From positions 1-39,170 of the forward strand of contig DCVL01000056.1 in NCBI GenBank assembly GCA_002328035.1: DNA of 39,170 nucleotides. Direction: 5' to 3'. The first letter of the stretch is position 1, and each line of letters begins with the position of its first letter. The notes below the pieces were generated by a model. The model did not search any database and was not told the origin of the DNA. It saw only the letters and a list, made by a program, of their open reading frames with translations. A program made the position numbers and the translations under genes. Source of the stretch: Geobacter sp. UBA2189 (GTDB lineage: Bacteria; Desulfobacterota; Desulfuromonadia; Geobacterales; Pseudopelobacteraceae). Of the stretch, positions 16,257 to 25,063 are shown one piece after another.

Positions 16257-17529
16257 GACAATTCCTGACTGGTGATTCTGGAGGCAATTGGACAGCCTCT
16301 CTATCTTGTGCCAGAGCATAGCACACCGTGGCAACACCACCAAAGAAGTACCATTCCCAACTGCGCAAACCGAAACAGGAAAGGCTGTAGAACAGATCCA
16401 TCCAGACCCATACCAGAGTGGCTGAGATCAGTCTTCCCAGCCAATCTTCGGCACCATACCCTTTGCTGACCAGAATTTGTTTGGCTTGCCTCAGACTGCG
16501 GAGGATTGAAACGACAAACAACATGAACAGGGTCAGACCGATGATGCCGGTTTCCTGCAAAATTTCAATATACAGGTTGTGGGTGATCTGGGAGCTGCCT
16601 CCCAGCACATTCCAGTTGGTCTCACCTGAGGTTCCCAGTCCGTTACCAAACAAGGGATTATTACTGACAGAACCGATCTGGGCAATCAGAGCGTTAATTC
16701 TCCCCTGCTTGGTATCAGCACCGGCAACATTTGAATCAATCAGTGAGAAATAACGAGTTTGCATATCAGGAGCTAACTGATTTATTAACAGCATAGCAAG
16801 CGGTAACACTACAACGACGGCAATCATTAAATTTCGACGTCTATTCTGACTTAACCAAATAATCCCCATAATAACTGCTCCCAGAGAAAGCAGACCGCTA
16901 CGGGAACCGGTTAAGAGCATAGCTTTAATCATAGGCAGTAATAACAGTCCAAAGAGTAGTTTACCCCATATCCCCAACTGCCAAAACAGATAGAATAGAA
17001 ACGGTATGGTACTGACAATCACCCAGGCTAATTGATTGGGGTTGATAATATCATATGGCGCGCCGCTCAATCTATTCAGGCCTGACATAACCCCTTCTGT
17101 ATGAGAATAGGCTATATCGCCCCAGTAACCGGTTGTGATATGCAGATAGAGAGGTTCCATGACCCTGAAGATTTGGCAAGCAAGAAACACAAACATTAGA
17201 ATAAATAACTGTTTTTCAGTACGAATTGCACCAACTACCAGCACATAGAAGAGCGCCACCTTGATCCAGTCGGTCAGATTATTATTAATCACCGAACCGG
17301 GCCAAGTCACCAAAGGCAGGCTCAGAAAGATATAGAGCAGAAAGCGATTCAGTCGTTTTGCCGTTTCTTCACCCAGACGCAAGGTATCACGCCCCTGTTG
17401 CATCAGTATGACCAACAGGGTGCCGCCACCCAACAGCAGGTCAAAACGCAACACCCCCAATGCTGGCATACGGGCGGTCAGGTGCATAAAATAGCTGACG
17501 CTAAATAGGTTAAGCAGTATCAGAGCCAT
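16246..17529 (-). CDS. Wzy/O-antigen ligase-like membrane protein
   Basis: A 427-aa protein with about ten or more hydrophobic segments and a large periplasmic loop. The Wzy_C signature is GNGLG followed by ITHNLYIEILQETGIIG, near residues 300-335. Such proteins either polymerise lipid-linked repeat units or transfer the finished chain. In this locus, with a flippase directly upstream and a Wzz-type protein in the core, the polymerase role is more likely. GAGGA four bases before the ATG marks the start. Gap to the flippase gene is seven bases. Confidence 0.88.
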   Translation of the reverse strand: MALILLNLFSVSYFMHLTARMPALGVLRFDLLLGGGTLLVILMQQGRDTLRLGEETAKRLNRFLLYIFLSLPLVTWPGSVINNNLTDWIKVALFYVLVVGAIRTEKQLFILMFVFLACQIFRVMEPLYLHITTGYWGDIAYSHTEGVMSGLNRLSGAPYDIINPNQLAWVIVSTIPFLFYLFWQLGIWGKLLFGLLLLPMIKAMLLTGSRSGLLSLGAVIMGIIWLSQNRRRNLMIAVVVVLPLAMLLINQLAPDMQTRYFSLIDSNVAGADTKQGRINALIAQIGSVSNNPLFGNGLGTSGETNWNVLGGSSQITHNLYIEILQETGIIGLTLFMLFVVSILRSLRQAKQILVSKGYGAEDWLGRLISATLVWVWMDLFYSLSCFGLRSWEWYFFGGVATVCYALAQDREAVQLPPESPVRNCRVC

Positions 17530-17536
17530 GTAGTCC

Positions 17537-19069
17537 TCATGCCTTTACAACCGCTTGCAGACCAAGTTTCTGCAATACCAAGCTGCGTTCTTCTGCTGCC
17601 ATAGCAAAGAGAAAAAAAGCAGGAAGATAGAATGCCACACCAAACAGGGCAATCAACAGCACCTGTAGTAGCGATGCCGGAGGATGAAACAGGCACCAAC
17701 CACCAATGGCTGCAACAATACAGGCTGTAGGCACCAATAGCGGGATCAGCACCTGCATCACATACCCCCAAAGGGTTGTCTCAAGCACCGCACAGACTTT
17801 GCTTAGGTATAAAGGTTCAAAAAACAGTACCGGCAACAGGGTACCCAGCGCAACCCCCTCCTTACCTAAAAATTGCACAAAAATCAGACTAAGCCCTAGG
17901 TTACAGAATGAGCCAATAATACCAAGCCTAGCCATAATACCATGTTGACCATAGCCGGTCAAAAGCCGGTTAGCCAACGGATTAAGCCATTGCACCCCAT
18001 ATGCGGCGGCAATGATGTAGAGCACCATCCTGCCGCTCTTGGCATACTCTGGACCCATCCAATGTTCAAGAAATGAGGGTCCCAGCATGACAATGCCAAT
18101 CACCAATGGCAAGATAATACCAACCATAAAACGTGAGCCCCTAAAATAGAGTGCCTGAGCCTCCTTGCCATGTCCAAGGGCGTCTAGCTCACTAAAAAGC
18201 GGCATAAAGTTACGGGAGAGCGCCCAGATCAGGCTACGAGCCTGGGAAATGAAGTTGTAAGGAATGATATAGAGTGTTACTACCGCAGGCCCTAGAAAGG
18301 CGCCAATCACCAACGAATCAGTAACCGATGATATTCGTAGCGAGATTGAATAGACGAGATTGTTTACCCCAAAGGAAAACATCCCTTTCAGGGTGGCAAA
18401 TGAACTTTCTCCTACACGAAACCTGAAACTACCAAATCGTTTTGTGGCCAGCATGATACCGTAAAAGGTAAATTTGATGGTATAACCACCGGCATTCACC
18501 GCTGCCACAACCAGCAGATCACCACCGCTTTTCAGTAAAGGATACATTACCAGTGCACCGGCTATTGACATAACAACCGTGGCGTAGTTACGCAGCTTGT
18601 ATGCCTGGAATCCTTCAAGAAAGCTGTCAAACAGAGAACCGGCAAAGGTGACAAAGGTCTGAGCTGCCACGATCAGCAGGAAGATAAAATACTTATGTTG
18701 GTCTCCAGCAGGAGCCCCCTGCACAATCAGATTAGGAGCCCAGAAGGCAATGGCAATCAAGATCATAGCCATAACAAGACCAACCGGGAACATAAAGGAG
18801 ATGGAACTGCTGAAGATCCGGTTCAGCTCAGTACGATCATCAAGAGCATGATGCCGTGCCACATAGCGGATAATAGCAGGTGACAAGCCCAAATCCAGAA
18901 TCCCCATGTAACCGACCACAGCAAAAACCATCTCCCAAATTCCGTAATCATAATTACCAAGAGCCCGTACGATCAAGGGAGACATGATAAAGGTGATCAG
19001 CAGCTTAACAACCGGCACCATTGCACCAGAGAGGGAGTTTCCAAGTATGCTTCTTACATTTAGCGACAT
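17537..19069 (-). CDS. Wzx-like polysaccharide flippase (MOP superfamily)
   Basis: A 510-aa protein with 12-14 predicted membrane helices. The N-terminus (LGNSLSGAMVPVVKLLIT, then GNYDYGIWEM and LGLSPAIIRYVARH) is typical of Wzx/RfbX-type exporters. It would flip undecaprenyl-linked repeat units across the inner membrane. It lies 24 bases after the upstream deacetylase and just before the Wzy-like gene. The ribosome binding site is weak (AGGA 11 bases upstream). Confidence 0.93.
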   Translation of the reverse strand: MSLNVRSILGNSLSGAMVPVVKLLITFIMSPLIVRALGNYDYGIWEMVFAVVGYMGILDLGLSPAIIRYVARHHALDDRTELNRIFSSSISFMFPVGLVMAMILIAIAFWAPNLIVQGAPAGDQHKYFIFLLIVAAQTFVTFAGSLFDSFLEGFQAYKLRNYATVVMSIAGALVMYPLLKSGGDLLVVAAVNAGGYTIKFTFYGIMLATKRFGSFRFRVGESSFATLKGMFSFGVNNLVYSISLRISSVTDSLVIGAFLGPAVVTLYIIPYNFISQARSLIWALSRNFMPLFSELDALGHGKEAQALYFRGSRFMVGIILPLVIGIVMLGPSFLEHWMGPEYAKSGRMVLYIIAAAYGVQWLNPLANRLLTGYGQHGIMARLGIIGSFCNLGLSLIFVQFLGKEGVALGTLLPVLFFEPLYLSKVCAVLETTLWGYVMQVLIPLLVPTACIVAAIGGWCLFHPPASLLQVLLIALFGVAFYLPAFFLFAMAAEERSLVLQKLGLQAVVKA

Positions 19070-19093
19070 AGGTATCAGAATCCTGCTTTCCTG

Positions 19094-20092
19094 CTACAGC
19101 TTAGTTCTGGTTTTGTAGGTAAGTGATTCACCGCCATACAACTTCCAGAGAAAATCTGTTCGATCATTACTGATCCCCATGCGGGGAACCTGATAACGAT
19201 CCCACAGGGTCAGGTTGGTACCAAAGACTGCTCCGCTGTATCCTGCTTTGATAACAGCGGCAATTACAGCATCATTGATATCCCCTGGCCCACTATTGGT
19301 GTAGCAGAAGCTGTTAACCGAAGCATCAAGCTGTTCCTGAATAAGCTTGCGACATTGGCCTATTTCTTTGTCAAGCAGCTCTGGAGGTATTTTTGAAAGG
19401 ATCGGATGATTGATGGTATGGCCGCCGATCTCAATACCGCCTGTCTGCATCTCCTGTAACTGTTGCCAATTAACTGCGGCATATTCCGGTGGTGGCGCCA
19501 AGGACAACTCAACATTAAGCTGTTCTTCCATTTTTTTTATAAAGGTCAGGCGTTGACTGTTTTCCAGCTTGATACAGTGGTCACTACACAGTTTCCAGGC
19601 TGCAGAACGTGTCTGACTTGAATCAAGCGATAACGTGATCTGCTGCTCTGATATGGTTATGTTGCATTCTGTACGAGCTGTCTTAAGCAAGGCATATTCC
19701 AAACGATCTGGCCAGAGCCAGAGTGTTCCATCAACAAAAGCGGTGGTAACAAAGAAGGTGGCCGGCAGCTTGCGCTTTGCAAGCTCTGGCCATGCCCACT
19801 GATACATATCATGGTAGCCATCATCGATAGTCAACACAACAGTCCCTTTTGGCCAGGCTCCATGTTGCAAGAAGCGTGTAATGCACTCTCCAAAGGTAAT
19901 GATGTCAAAATTTTTTCGGATAGTATCCAGTTGCCAAGCAAACTGATCTGCACTGACACGATGGGGAATGCTGCTGCCAGGGGCAGCAAAACGGTGATAG
20001 ACCAGCACTCGGGGAAACCTGTCAGATATCTGGTTAACAAACCGTAACAGCAGATTATTCCCACAGATGAACTGTTTCAGACGTTGTCGCAT
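19094..20092 (-). CDS. Polysaccharide deacetylase (NodB fold)
   Basis: A 332-aa protein. ATG 20092 is chosen over the longer frame from 20188 because GGAG lies ten bases upstream and the start then sits one base after the acetyltransferase stop (TAGcATG). Motifs are RVLVYHRF, VVLTIDDGYHD (Asp pair), IGGHTINHPILS (His pair) and CYTNSGPGDIN in the third-motif position. WLWPDRLEYAL is typical of this subfamily in EPS loci. It is the second of three deacetylases here and probably trims an acetyl group from a different sugar or at a different step. Confidence 0.88.
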   Translation of the reverse strand: MRQRLKQFICGNNLLLRFVNQISDRFPRVLVYHRFAAPGSSIPHRVSADQFAWQLDTIRKNFDIITFGECITRFLQHGAWPKGTVVLTIDDGYHDMYQWAWPELAKRKLPATFFVTTAFVDGTLWLWPDRLEYALLKTARTECNITISEQQITLSLDSSQTRSAAWKLCSDHCIKLENSQRLTFIKKMEEQLNVELSLAPPPEYAAVNWQQLQEMQTGGIEIGGHTINHPILSKIPPELLDKEIGQCRKLIQEQLDASVNSFCYTNSGPGDINDAVIAAVIKAGYSGAVFGTNLTLWDRYQVPRMGISNDRTDFLWKLYGGESLTYKTRTKL

Positions 20093-20093
20093 G

Positions 20094-20714
20094 CTACGGC
20101 ATCTCCATTCTGCGCCGGTTAAAATTAACAAAGTCACGGCTTGAGCCAAGGTTAATGACTTTTGCTGGGATGCCAACAGCAACAGCATTATCCGGCAGAT
20201 CTCTGGTCACCACGGCATTAGCGCCAATGGCGACGTCATTACCGATGGTCAGTTTACCAAACAGCTTGGCGCCAGGGCCAATATATACCCTGTCACCTAT
20301 GATCGGCACAAATTGCTGTTCACCCCGTCCGGCCTGGCCGATAGTAATCCCTTGGGAGATATTGCAGCACTCACCCAGCACCGCCATTGGTGACAAAATT
20401 ATTTGTCCGAAATGCCCGATATACAGTCCTCTTCCTATTTGCGCAGTAAATGGCAGTTCAATACCGGTGGTCATCTCCACCAACTTCTGCCAGATGGTAA
20501 GGAACGGCAGAAGCAGGCGTGGCAGCCCTCCAAGTCTCCCGCTGTTTCTTACACACCACGATCCAGACCGATAGACGATAAGCGCCCAGATCCCCTGGGT
20601 CAGAGCCATTTTTTTGATCTTGCCCAGAAGAGACAAATCCGACATCTGATCATTTGGGTAAAAATAGCGGTACAGGTCATATTTAAGATATTTTTTGTCA
20701 TGATAGCTCGTCAT
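20094..20714 (-). CDS. Serine-acetyltransferase-like beta-helix acyltransferase
   Basis: A 206-aa protein. The N-terminal helical part has a hydrophobic stretch around residues 35-85, followed by hexapeptide repeats (IGRGLYIGHF, IILSPMAVLGE, ISQGITIG, VYIGPGAKLFGKLTIGNDVAIGA), the left-handed beta-helix of CysE-type enzymes. GNDVAIGANAVV, then VGIPAK, is the usual end. In EPS loci these proteins acetylate a sugar or its nucleotide form rather than making O-acetylserine for cysteine synthesis; this is inferred from context. The ATG overlaps the upstream GNAT stop (ATGA). Confidence 0.88.
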   Translation of the reverse strand: MTSYHDKKYLKYDLYRYFYPNDQMSDLSLLGKIKKMALTQGIWALIVYRSGSWCVRNSGRLGGLPRLLLPFLTIWQKLVEMTTGIELPFTAQIGRGLYIGHFGQIILSPMAVLGECCNISQGITIGQAGRGEQQFVPIIGDRVYIGPGAKLFGKLTIGNDVAIGANAVVTRDLPDNAVAVGIPAKVINLGSSRDFVNFNRRRMEMP

Positions 20715-21694
20715 AGGTAGTCAATATCCCCATCTCCATGCACAAATGCAAGTTTTGACCAAGCAATACTCTCTGCATAACCGGATGGACTAAAATAGCT
20801 GAAATGAGGCGATTCTTTTCTGCTGAAAAACCCATTCTGTCCCAACGTATTTCGTAATCTATCGCTTGCAGTCCATGCTATCATTTTGCAGGCTCCCATG
20901 CGTCGCGCTTCTTTTTTTGCAATATTAACACTCGCAGATGGTTCATCAGTGGCCTTGGAATCCCATATAAACTCAACCAGATAGGCTGTGTTTCCACTGT
21001 AACGGAGGGCAAAAAAAGAAACTGGCTTCCCGTCCACACGTCGCAGATACAGATTGTAGCGTTTATGCGGGATAGTGCAATAACGCCAAGCAAGATACCT
21101 AGCATCTTTCAAGATGCCATTGCAGCGGATCTGATCGACATCATCCGGAATCACCCCTGCCAAACGGGTGCTGTGATGATTACCCTCACAACTATCTTTC
21201 TGTATGCGACGATCGGGCAGATGCAAAAAACGCTGTACTGCCCATTTGAAAGGGTTGATCAGAGCGGTCTGATAGGTATTGGGTACAATCTCTTGATATC
21301 CTATTTTTTTTAACACCTCATACATGCCTTCTGCTGTTCCCTTTGAAAACTGGATGGCACCGGTTTCTTCAATTGCCTGCAGATACAGGTTGCGCATGAT
21401 TCCTTGCCCCTGCATATCCGTCCGCACCATGGAGTTTGAGGCAAACCACGCAGGGATCAGTTTGTCATCAACCTTCAGGGTAACGGGGTGCCGGACCGTG
21501 ACACCAACCAGCTGACCATCCCGCTCTGCGCAGAACAAAATAATCTCGCTGTTCCGGGGATGTTTAATAAATTCCCACTCCCAACGTTGCCGAAAAGCAG
21601 TGCTATCGCCGTATACCTGTTGGTGCAAAACAAAAATCCGTTCTGACAAGTCTGGTGACGGTTGGCAGGCGCTGTAGCTGATACTGTTGTTCAT
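20711..21694 (-). CDS. GNAT-family N-acyltransferase
   Basis: A 327-aa protein. The N-terminal half is a GNAT domain: VGVTVRHPVTL is the central strand, and DMQGQGIMRNLY matches the acyl-CoA pyrophosphate loop (Q-x-x-G-x-G). The C-terminal half may be a degenerate second domain (FFALRYSGN). The start overlaps the FemAB-like stop (ATGA), with AGGAGT six bases upstream. It probably acylates an amino sugar. It could also act with its FemAB-like neighbour. Confidence 0.8.
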   Translation of the reverse strand: MNNSISYSACQPSPDLSERIFVLHQQVYGDSTAFRQRWEWEFIKHPRNSEIILFCAERDGQLVGVTVRHPVTLKVDDKLIPAWFASNSMVRTDMQGQGIMRNLYLQAIEETGAIQFSKGTAEGMYEVLKKIGYQEIVPNTYQTALINPFKWAVQRFLHLPDRRIQKDSCEGNHHSTRLAGVIPDDVDQIRCNGILKDARYLAWRYCTIPHKRYNLYLRRVDGKPVSFFALRYSGNTAYLVEFIWDSKATDEPSASVNIAKKEARRMGACKMIAWTASDRLRNTLGQNGFFSRKESPHFSYFSPSGYAESIAWSKLAFVHGDGDIDYL

Positions 21695-22809
21695 CCGGCT
21701 ACTCCTTGATCTGCCTGACTAGTGTCAGTTTGGACCCGATGGAGCAGTTCCAGCAGGCGGCCTTTCATGGTGGTACCATATACAACCAGATGCTCTCTTT
21801 TACGTTGCTGGCTTACCCAATCCCGCTTATACGGTTCATCCCCCTGCAGGTAGTCGATTGTCGTAACTTTGTCTTGTTCCAGCAGGGTTTGCAGTATCCT
21901 TTCTGTCAATACCGTACCCGGTGAGTAATGTTTGTATGCCTGATCATAAAAAACCTTTAGAACATAGGCAGTTGCACCCTGCACAAGCCAGAGTTGGCAG
22001 GCAATAGGAATTTCGTTAAAATCAAGAAATCCCAAGCGCAACCAGCCCTTGTCAACTGCTATTTTTGCCAGATCCCGATGAAAAGTTGGCCCCAAGTCTT
22101 CTGATTGTTTCCAACTTTTAGCATACAGTTGGTAGTAGCTGTCCATGACGGTATCAATATGTTCACCTGTTGTTATAAGCCGAAACTGCAGTTCGCCTTC
22201 CCGCTGCATCTTTCTGCGATAGTAGGGGGCATTTTTACGAACCGTACTAGGCCGTGCCTGCATATATGCTTCAACAGACTGATTGATGATATCCTGATAG
22301 CAGTTTTGATAGGCAACGGTTCTGGTGCTTCGCAAACCACAACGTTCTGTAGCCTCCACAATCTGCTCAGTGTTACCATTTTCCGACTGTAGCCCGTATA
22401 GATCAAGATAATCCCAGGCCGACCCATGTTGCTTAAAATAGTGCAACAACTGTTCTACCTGCTGCACCCGCTTTTCAGAATCTGCAGTATTGTGCAAGAC
22501 ACACCGGGCCTGAGAGTATGCGTTGCCGGCAAAGGCAACGGTTTTCAGGCTGATACCCCGCTTTTTTTCAATCTTCAGCATCATAGGCATAATGGCAGCC
22601 ACTTCTCCAGCGTAATACAATACCGGAATATGCAGATTGGTTTTAGGAAAGTGCTTAAGCCAGTTTACAAACCAGTCAAAACAGAGAAAGGGGTAGTATG
22701 AACCGTTGTTGGCAGCGCAAAAATCCCACACTTCCTGAAACTGCGGCAAGTCATCGGCGGTACATATTTGCACAGTATAGTGTTCAGACACATTGAAACG
22801 GTTTTTCAT
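21691..22809 (-). CDS. FemAB/CelD-like GNAT acyltransferase
   Basis: A 372-aa protein of the Acetyltransf_6 (BcsL/CelD-like) group. PFLCFDWFVNWLKHFP opens the first GNAT-like half. LRLGFLDFNEIPIACQLWLV, then a YKHYSPGTVL segment, is the conserved catalytic half. DYLQGDEPYKRDWV near residue 335 is typical of the family. Such proteins transfer an acyl or aminoacyl group and recur in EPS and exosortase loci, usually with unknown substrate. The ATG overlaps the ATP-grasp stop (ATGA). Confidence 0.85.
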   Translation of the reverse strand: MKNRFNVSEHYTVQICTADDLPQFQEVWDFCAANNGSYYPFLCFDWFVNWLKHFPKTNLHIPVLYYAGEVAAIMPMMLKIEKKRGISLKTVAFAGNAYSQARCVLHNTADSEKRVQQVEQLLHYFKQHGSAWDYLDLYGLQSENGNTEQIVEATERCGLRSTRTVAYQNCYQDIINQSVEAYMQARPSTVRKNAPYYRRKMQREGELQFRLITTGEHIDTVMDSYYQLYAKSWKQSEDLGPTFHRDLAKIAVDKGWLRLGFLDFNEIPIACQLWLVQGATAYVLKVFYDQAYKHYSPGTVLTERILQTLLEQDKVTTIDYLQGDEPYKRDWVSQQRKREHLVVYGTTMKGRLLELLHRVQTDTSQADQGVAG

Positions 22810-23966
22810 TTGAGCCTGCCTTTAATAAAGGCAATGAAGGGCGCCCGATCCTGTAGATCAAGATAGGCAAAACCGGTTCTCCTCACCAGTGATCTGATAT
22901 GTCGAAAAAAGTATCCTTCCTTACGGCGCAGATAGTATTTAAGACCATAGTACAAGGATGGTTCACAGATCCATGCTGAAGGACGACGCACACCTTCAGG
23001 CTGCTGCGTTGCCCCCAGTGCATTGTAATAGGCTAGCCGGGTCAGATTTACATTGCCGGTTACCGCAAGGTAGGACTGAAAATCATTTCTGCCTACGGTG
23101 GGTTCCATGATGTACAGTTTCCCATCTCGAAGATTTTTTTTGTACTCAACAGAACCAAGCCCCCGGTACCCTATCGCATCGAAAACAGCTTGGGTCGGTT
23201 CCAGGGTTTTTTCTTTTTCATCACTGATGGCAACAGCGGTAGAACCTCCTAATGGCGGCCACTGCATCAATTTTCTGCCGCAAAAATGATTAATGAGCCT
23301 GCCCTGCTGGTCATAACAGACCAGACAGAAATAGACTTCTGCATCAGTGCCGGGAATCCACTGTTGAGCCAGCATAACCGGAGCTACCGCAAATAGATCC
23401 CGGGGTAGCTGTTCAGAGTCTGCAGCTGTTTCGAGTATGAAGACCTTGTTATCCGGGAACTTCTGATCCCATGTGCTGTCTCGGTATAGCGGCTTGAGCA
23501 GCATTGGATGGCCAATCTCCTGAATGACCGTATCAAGCTCAGGAATACTTTTTACTTCAACCGTTCTAGGGACGGTAAAGCCGTGTGCTTCAGCCCAGGG
23601 ATAAAATTGTGATTTGTCCAGCAACAGATTTACAGTAGCGGATTCCGGCAGAACCAGTATACAGGAGGAGGGCAGTTCATAGCGATGATCTGACAGAATC
23701 TTTACACTATCATCGCCGGCAGGGAACAGCATAATCTTGCCTGTGTTGCGTTGTGCTGCAATGTTTCTTACCGCCTGTAACAGAGCCTCAGAGTTCAGTT
23801 CAAGCATGATCAATGAAGACCAGATGGAGGAACGCAGACAGGGGGAGTCACTATATGCGAGGCCAATGATTTCAGCCCCACAGCCCCGTAGGGAGCGAGC
23901 TGTCATCAGGCCGGTAGGGTGTTGGGCACCGAATACCAACACTGTCGTCCGGTGACCAGCTTCCAT
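22806..23966 (-). CDS. ATP-grasp enzyme
   Basis: A 386-aa protein. ATG 23966 is chosen because it forms a TAATG overlap with the upstream glycosyltransferase stop; a longer frame from 24038 lies inside that gene. The N-terminal domain (VLVFGAQHPTGLMTARSL) resembles the pre-ATP-grasp fold. LLDKSQFYPWAEAHGFTVPRT opens the ATP-grasp domain, and MLLKPLYRD and GSVEYKKN with a following IMEPTVGRND are the ATP/metal-binding parts. These enzymes join a carboxylate to an amine or thiol. Placed before two GNAT-type genes, it may build an amino-acid or amide substituent on a sugar (inference). Confidence 0.85.
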   Translation of the reverse strand: MEAGHRTTVLVFGAQHPTGLMTARSLRGCGAEIIGLAYSDSPCLRSSIWSSLIMLELNSEALLQAVRNIAAQRNTGKIMLFPAGDDSVKILSDHRYELPSSCILVLPESATVNLLLDKSQFYPWAEAHGFTVPRTVEVKSIPELDTVIQEIGHPMLLKPLYRDSTWDQKFPDNKVFILETAADSEQLPRDLFAVAPVMLAQQWIPGTDAEVYFCLVCYDQQGRLINHFCGRKLMQWPPLGGSTAVAISDEKEKTLEPTQAVFDAIGYRGLGSVEYKKNLRDGKLYIMEPTVGRNDFQSYLAVTGNVNLTRLAYYNALGATQQPEGVRRPSAWICEPSLYYGLKYYLRRKEGYFFRHIRSLVRRTGFAYLDLQDRAPFIAFIKGRLK

Positions 23967-25063
23967 TAGGAGGCCCTGCCAAGTATCTGCGCGTAATAGC
24001 TGCAGGTCTGCACTACCATCGCCTCTACAGAATAACACTCTCTTACCAGCATTCGGTTGGCAGCAGCAACTTTAGGCAACTCTGCGGGGTTATCCAGCAC
24101 CTGTACAATTGCAGCTGTCAGTTGTTCTACGTTGCCCATGTCATATAGAAAACCGTTTTCCCCTTCCTGTACCAGCTCTATGTTTCCTCCCACCCGCGAT
24201 GCGACAACCGGCAGACCGCAGGCCATGTATTCAATAATTGAGTTACAGAATCCCTCGGTTTCAGAGGTAATGACCCCTACGGTAAGCTGTGCAATATACT
24301 CAAGCGGATTTGAGACCATACCGGTAAAGCGTGTATAGACATCAATACCGGCTGATTTGGCCTGCTGCTCCAGCTCTGGTTGCAGGTGACCGCCACCCAC
24401 CACCATAAATCTGGTTTCAGGGCGTTGTTGATGCACACGGGCCGCAGCTACAATAAAATCCTGCACCCGTTTGACCGGTCGATTCAGGTTGGCGACGATA
24501 CCAACCACCGGTGCCGCAGCCAATTTTGATGTTAGCGTAGCTGTGGAGGGAAGAGAGGAAAGATCAAAACCGTTATAGATGACCTGAATTTTTGCCGGAG
24601 CTATTCCGTCCATACTACAGAAGTGATCTTTGACCGCCTGTGAATTGGCAATGAATCCATTAAAGAGGGGATAGGCCAGCTTCATTTTACGTGATTCTGA
24701 AGAAGTTCGCCAAAATCCTAAATCACGGAAAGAACCGATCAGCTTGATACCGGTAAACGGTTTGACCATCGCCCCCAGCAAACAGGGATCCTGGAAAAAG
24801 GTCTGCATAATGGTAATTTGATTCTGACTTATAAAACTGGTCAGTTGCTTGAGTACACCAAACAGGGAAGGACTTCCAAAACTGCTGAAATTAAGACAGA
24901 TCTTTGGGATTGCAAGTTCATCAAACAGACCACCGGATGGTTTAAGCGTACAGAGATGGGGTCGTATGCGAAGCTGATCAAGATGACGGATTAATTCCGC
25001 AAGTTGCCGCTCTGTGCCACCATGTGTCAGACTGTCTATCAGGTAGAGAACATTAACCGGCAT
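23966..25063 (-). CDS. GT4 family glycosyltransferase
   Basis: A 365-aa GT-B enzyme starting MPVNVLYLIDSLTHGGTERQ, with the GGTE loop at the usual place. A longer frame from 25132 adds 23 unlikely residues inside the upstream gene, so ATG 25063 is preferred (11-bp overlap; AGAGG about 12 bases upstream, rather far). The C-terminal domain has VGIVANLNRPVKR and the EX7E motif in EGFCNSIIE. It adds a sugar to the repeat unit from the cytoplasmic side. Confidence 0.9.
   Translation of the reverse strand: MPVNVLYLIDSLTHGGTERQLAELIRHLDQLRIRPHLCTLKPSGGLFDELAIPKICLNFSSFGSPSLFGVLKQLTSFISQNQITIMQTFFQDPCLLGAMVKPFTGIKLIGSFRDLGFWRTSSESRKMKLAYPLFNGFIANSQAVKDHFCSMDGIAPAKIQVIYNGFDLSSLPSTATLTSKLAAAPVVGIVANLNRPVKRVQDFIVAAARVHQQRPETRFMVVGGGHLQPELEQQAKSAGIDVYTRFTGMVSNPLEYIAQLTVGVITSETEGFCNSIIEYMACGLPVVASRVGGNIELVQEGENGFLYDMGNVEQLTAAIVQVLDNPAELPKVAAANRMLVRECYSVEAMVVQTCSYYAQILGRAS

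Noticed and set aside
20094..20714. CysE for cysteine biosynthesis.
   Set aside because: It has the CysE fold, but it is buried and ATGA-coupled in an EPS operon with no sulfur-assimilation gene nearby, so sugar acetylation is more likely.
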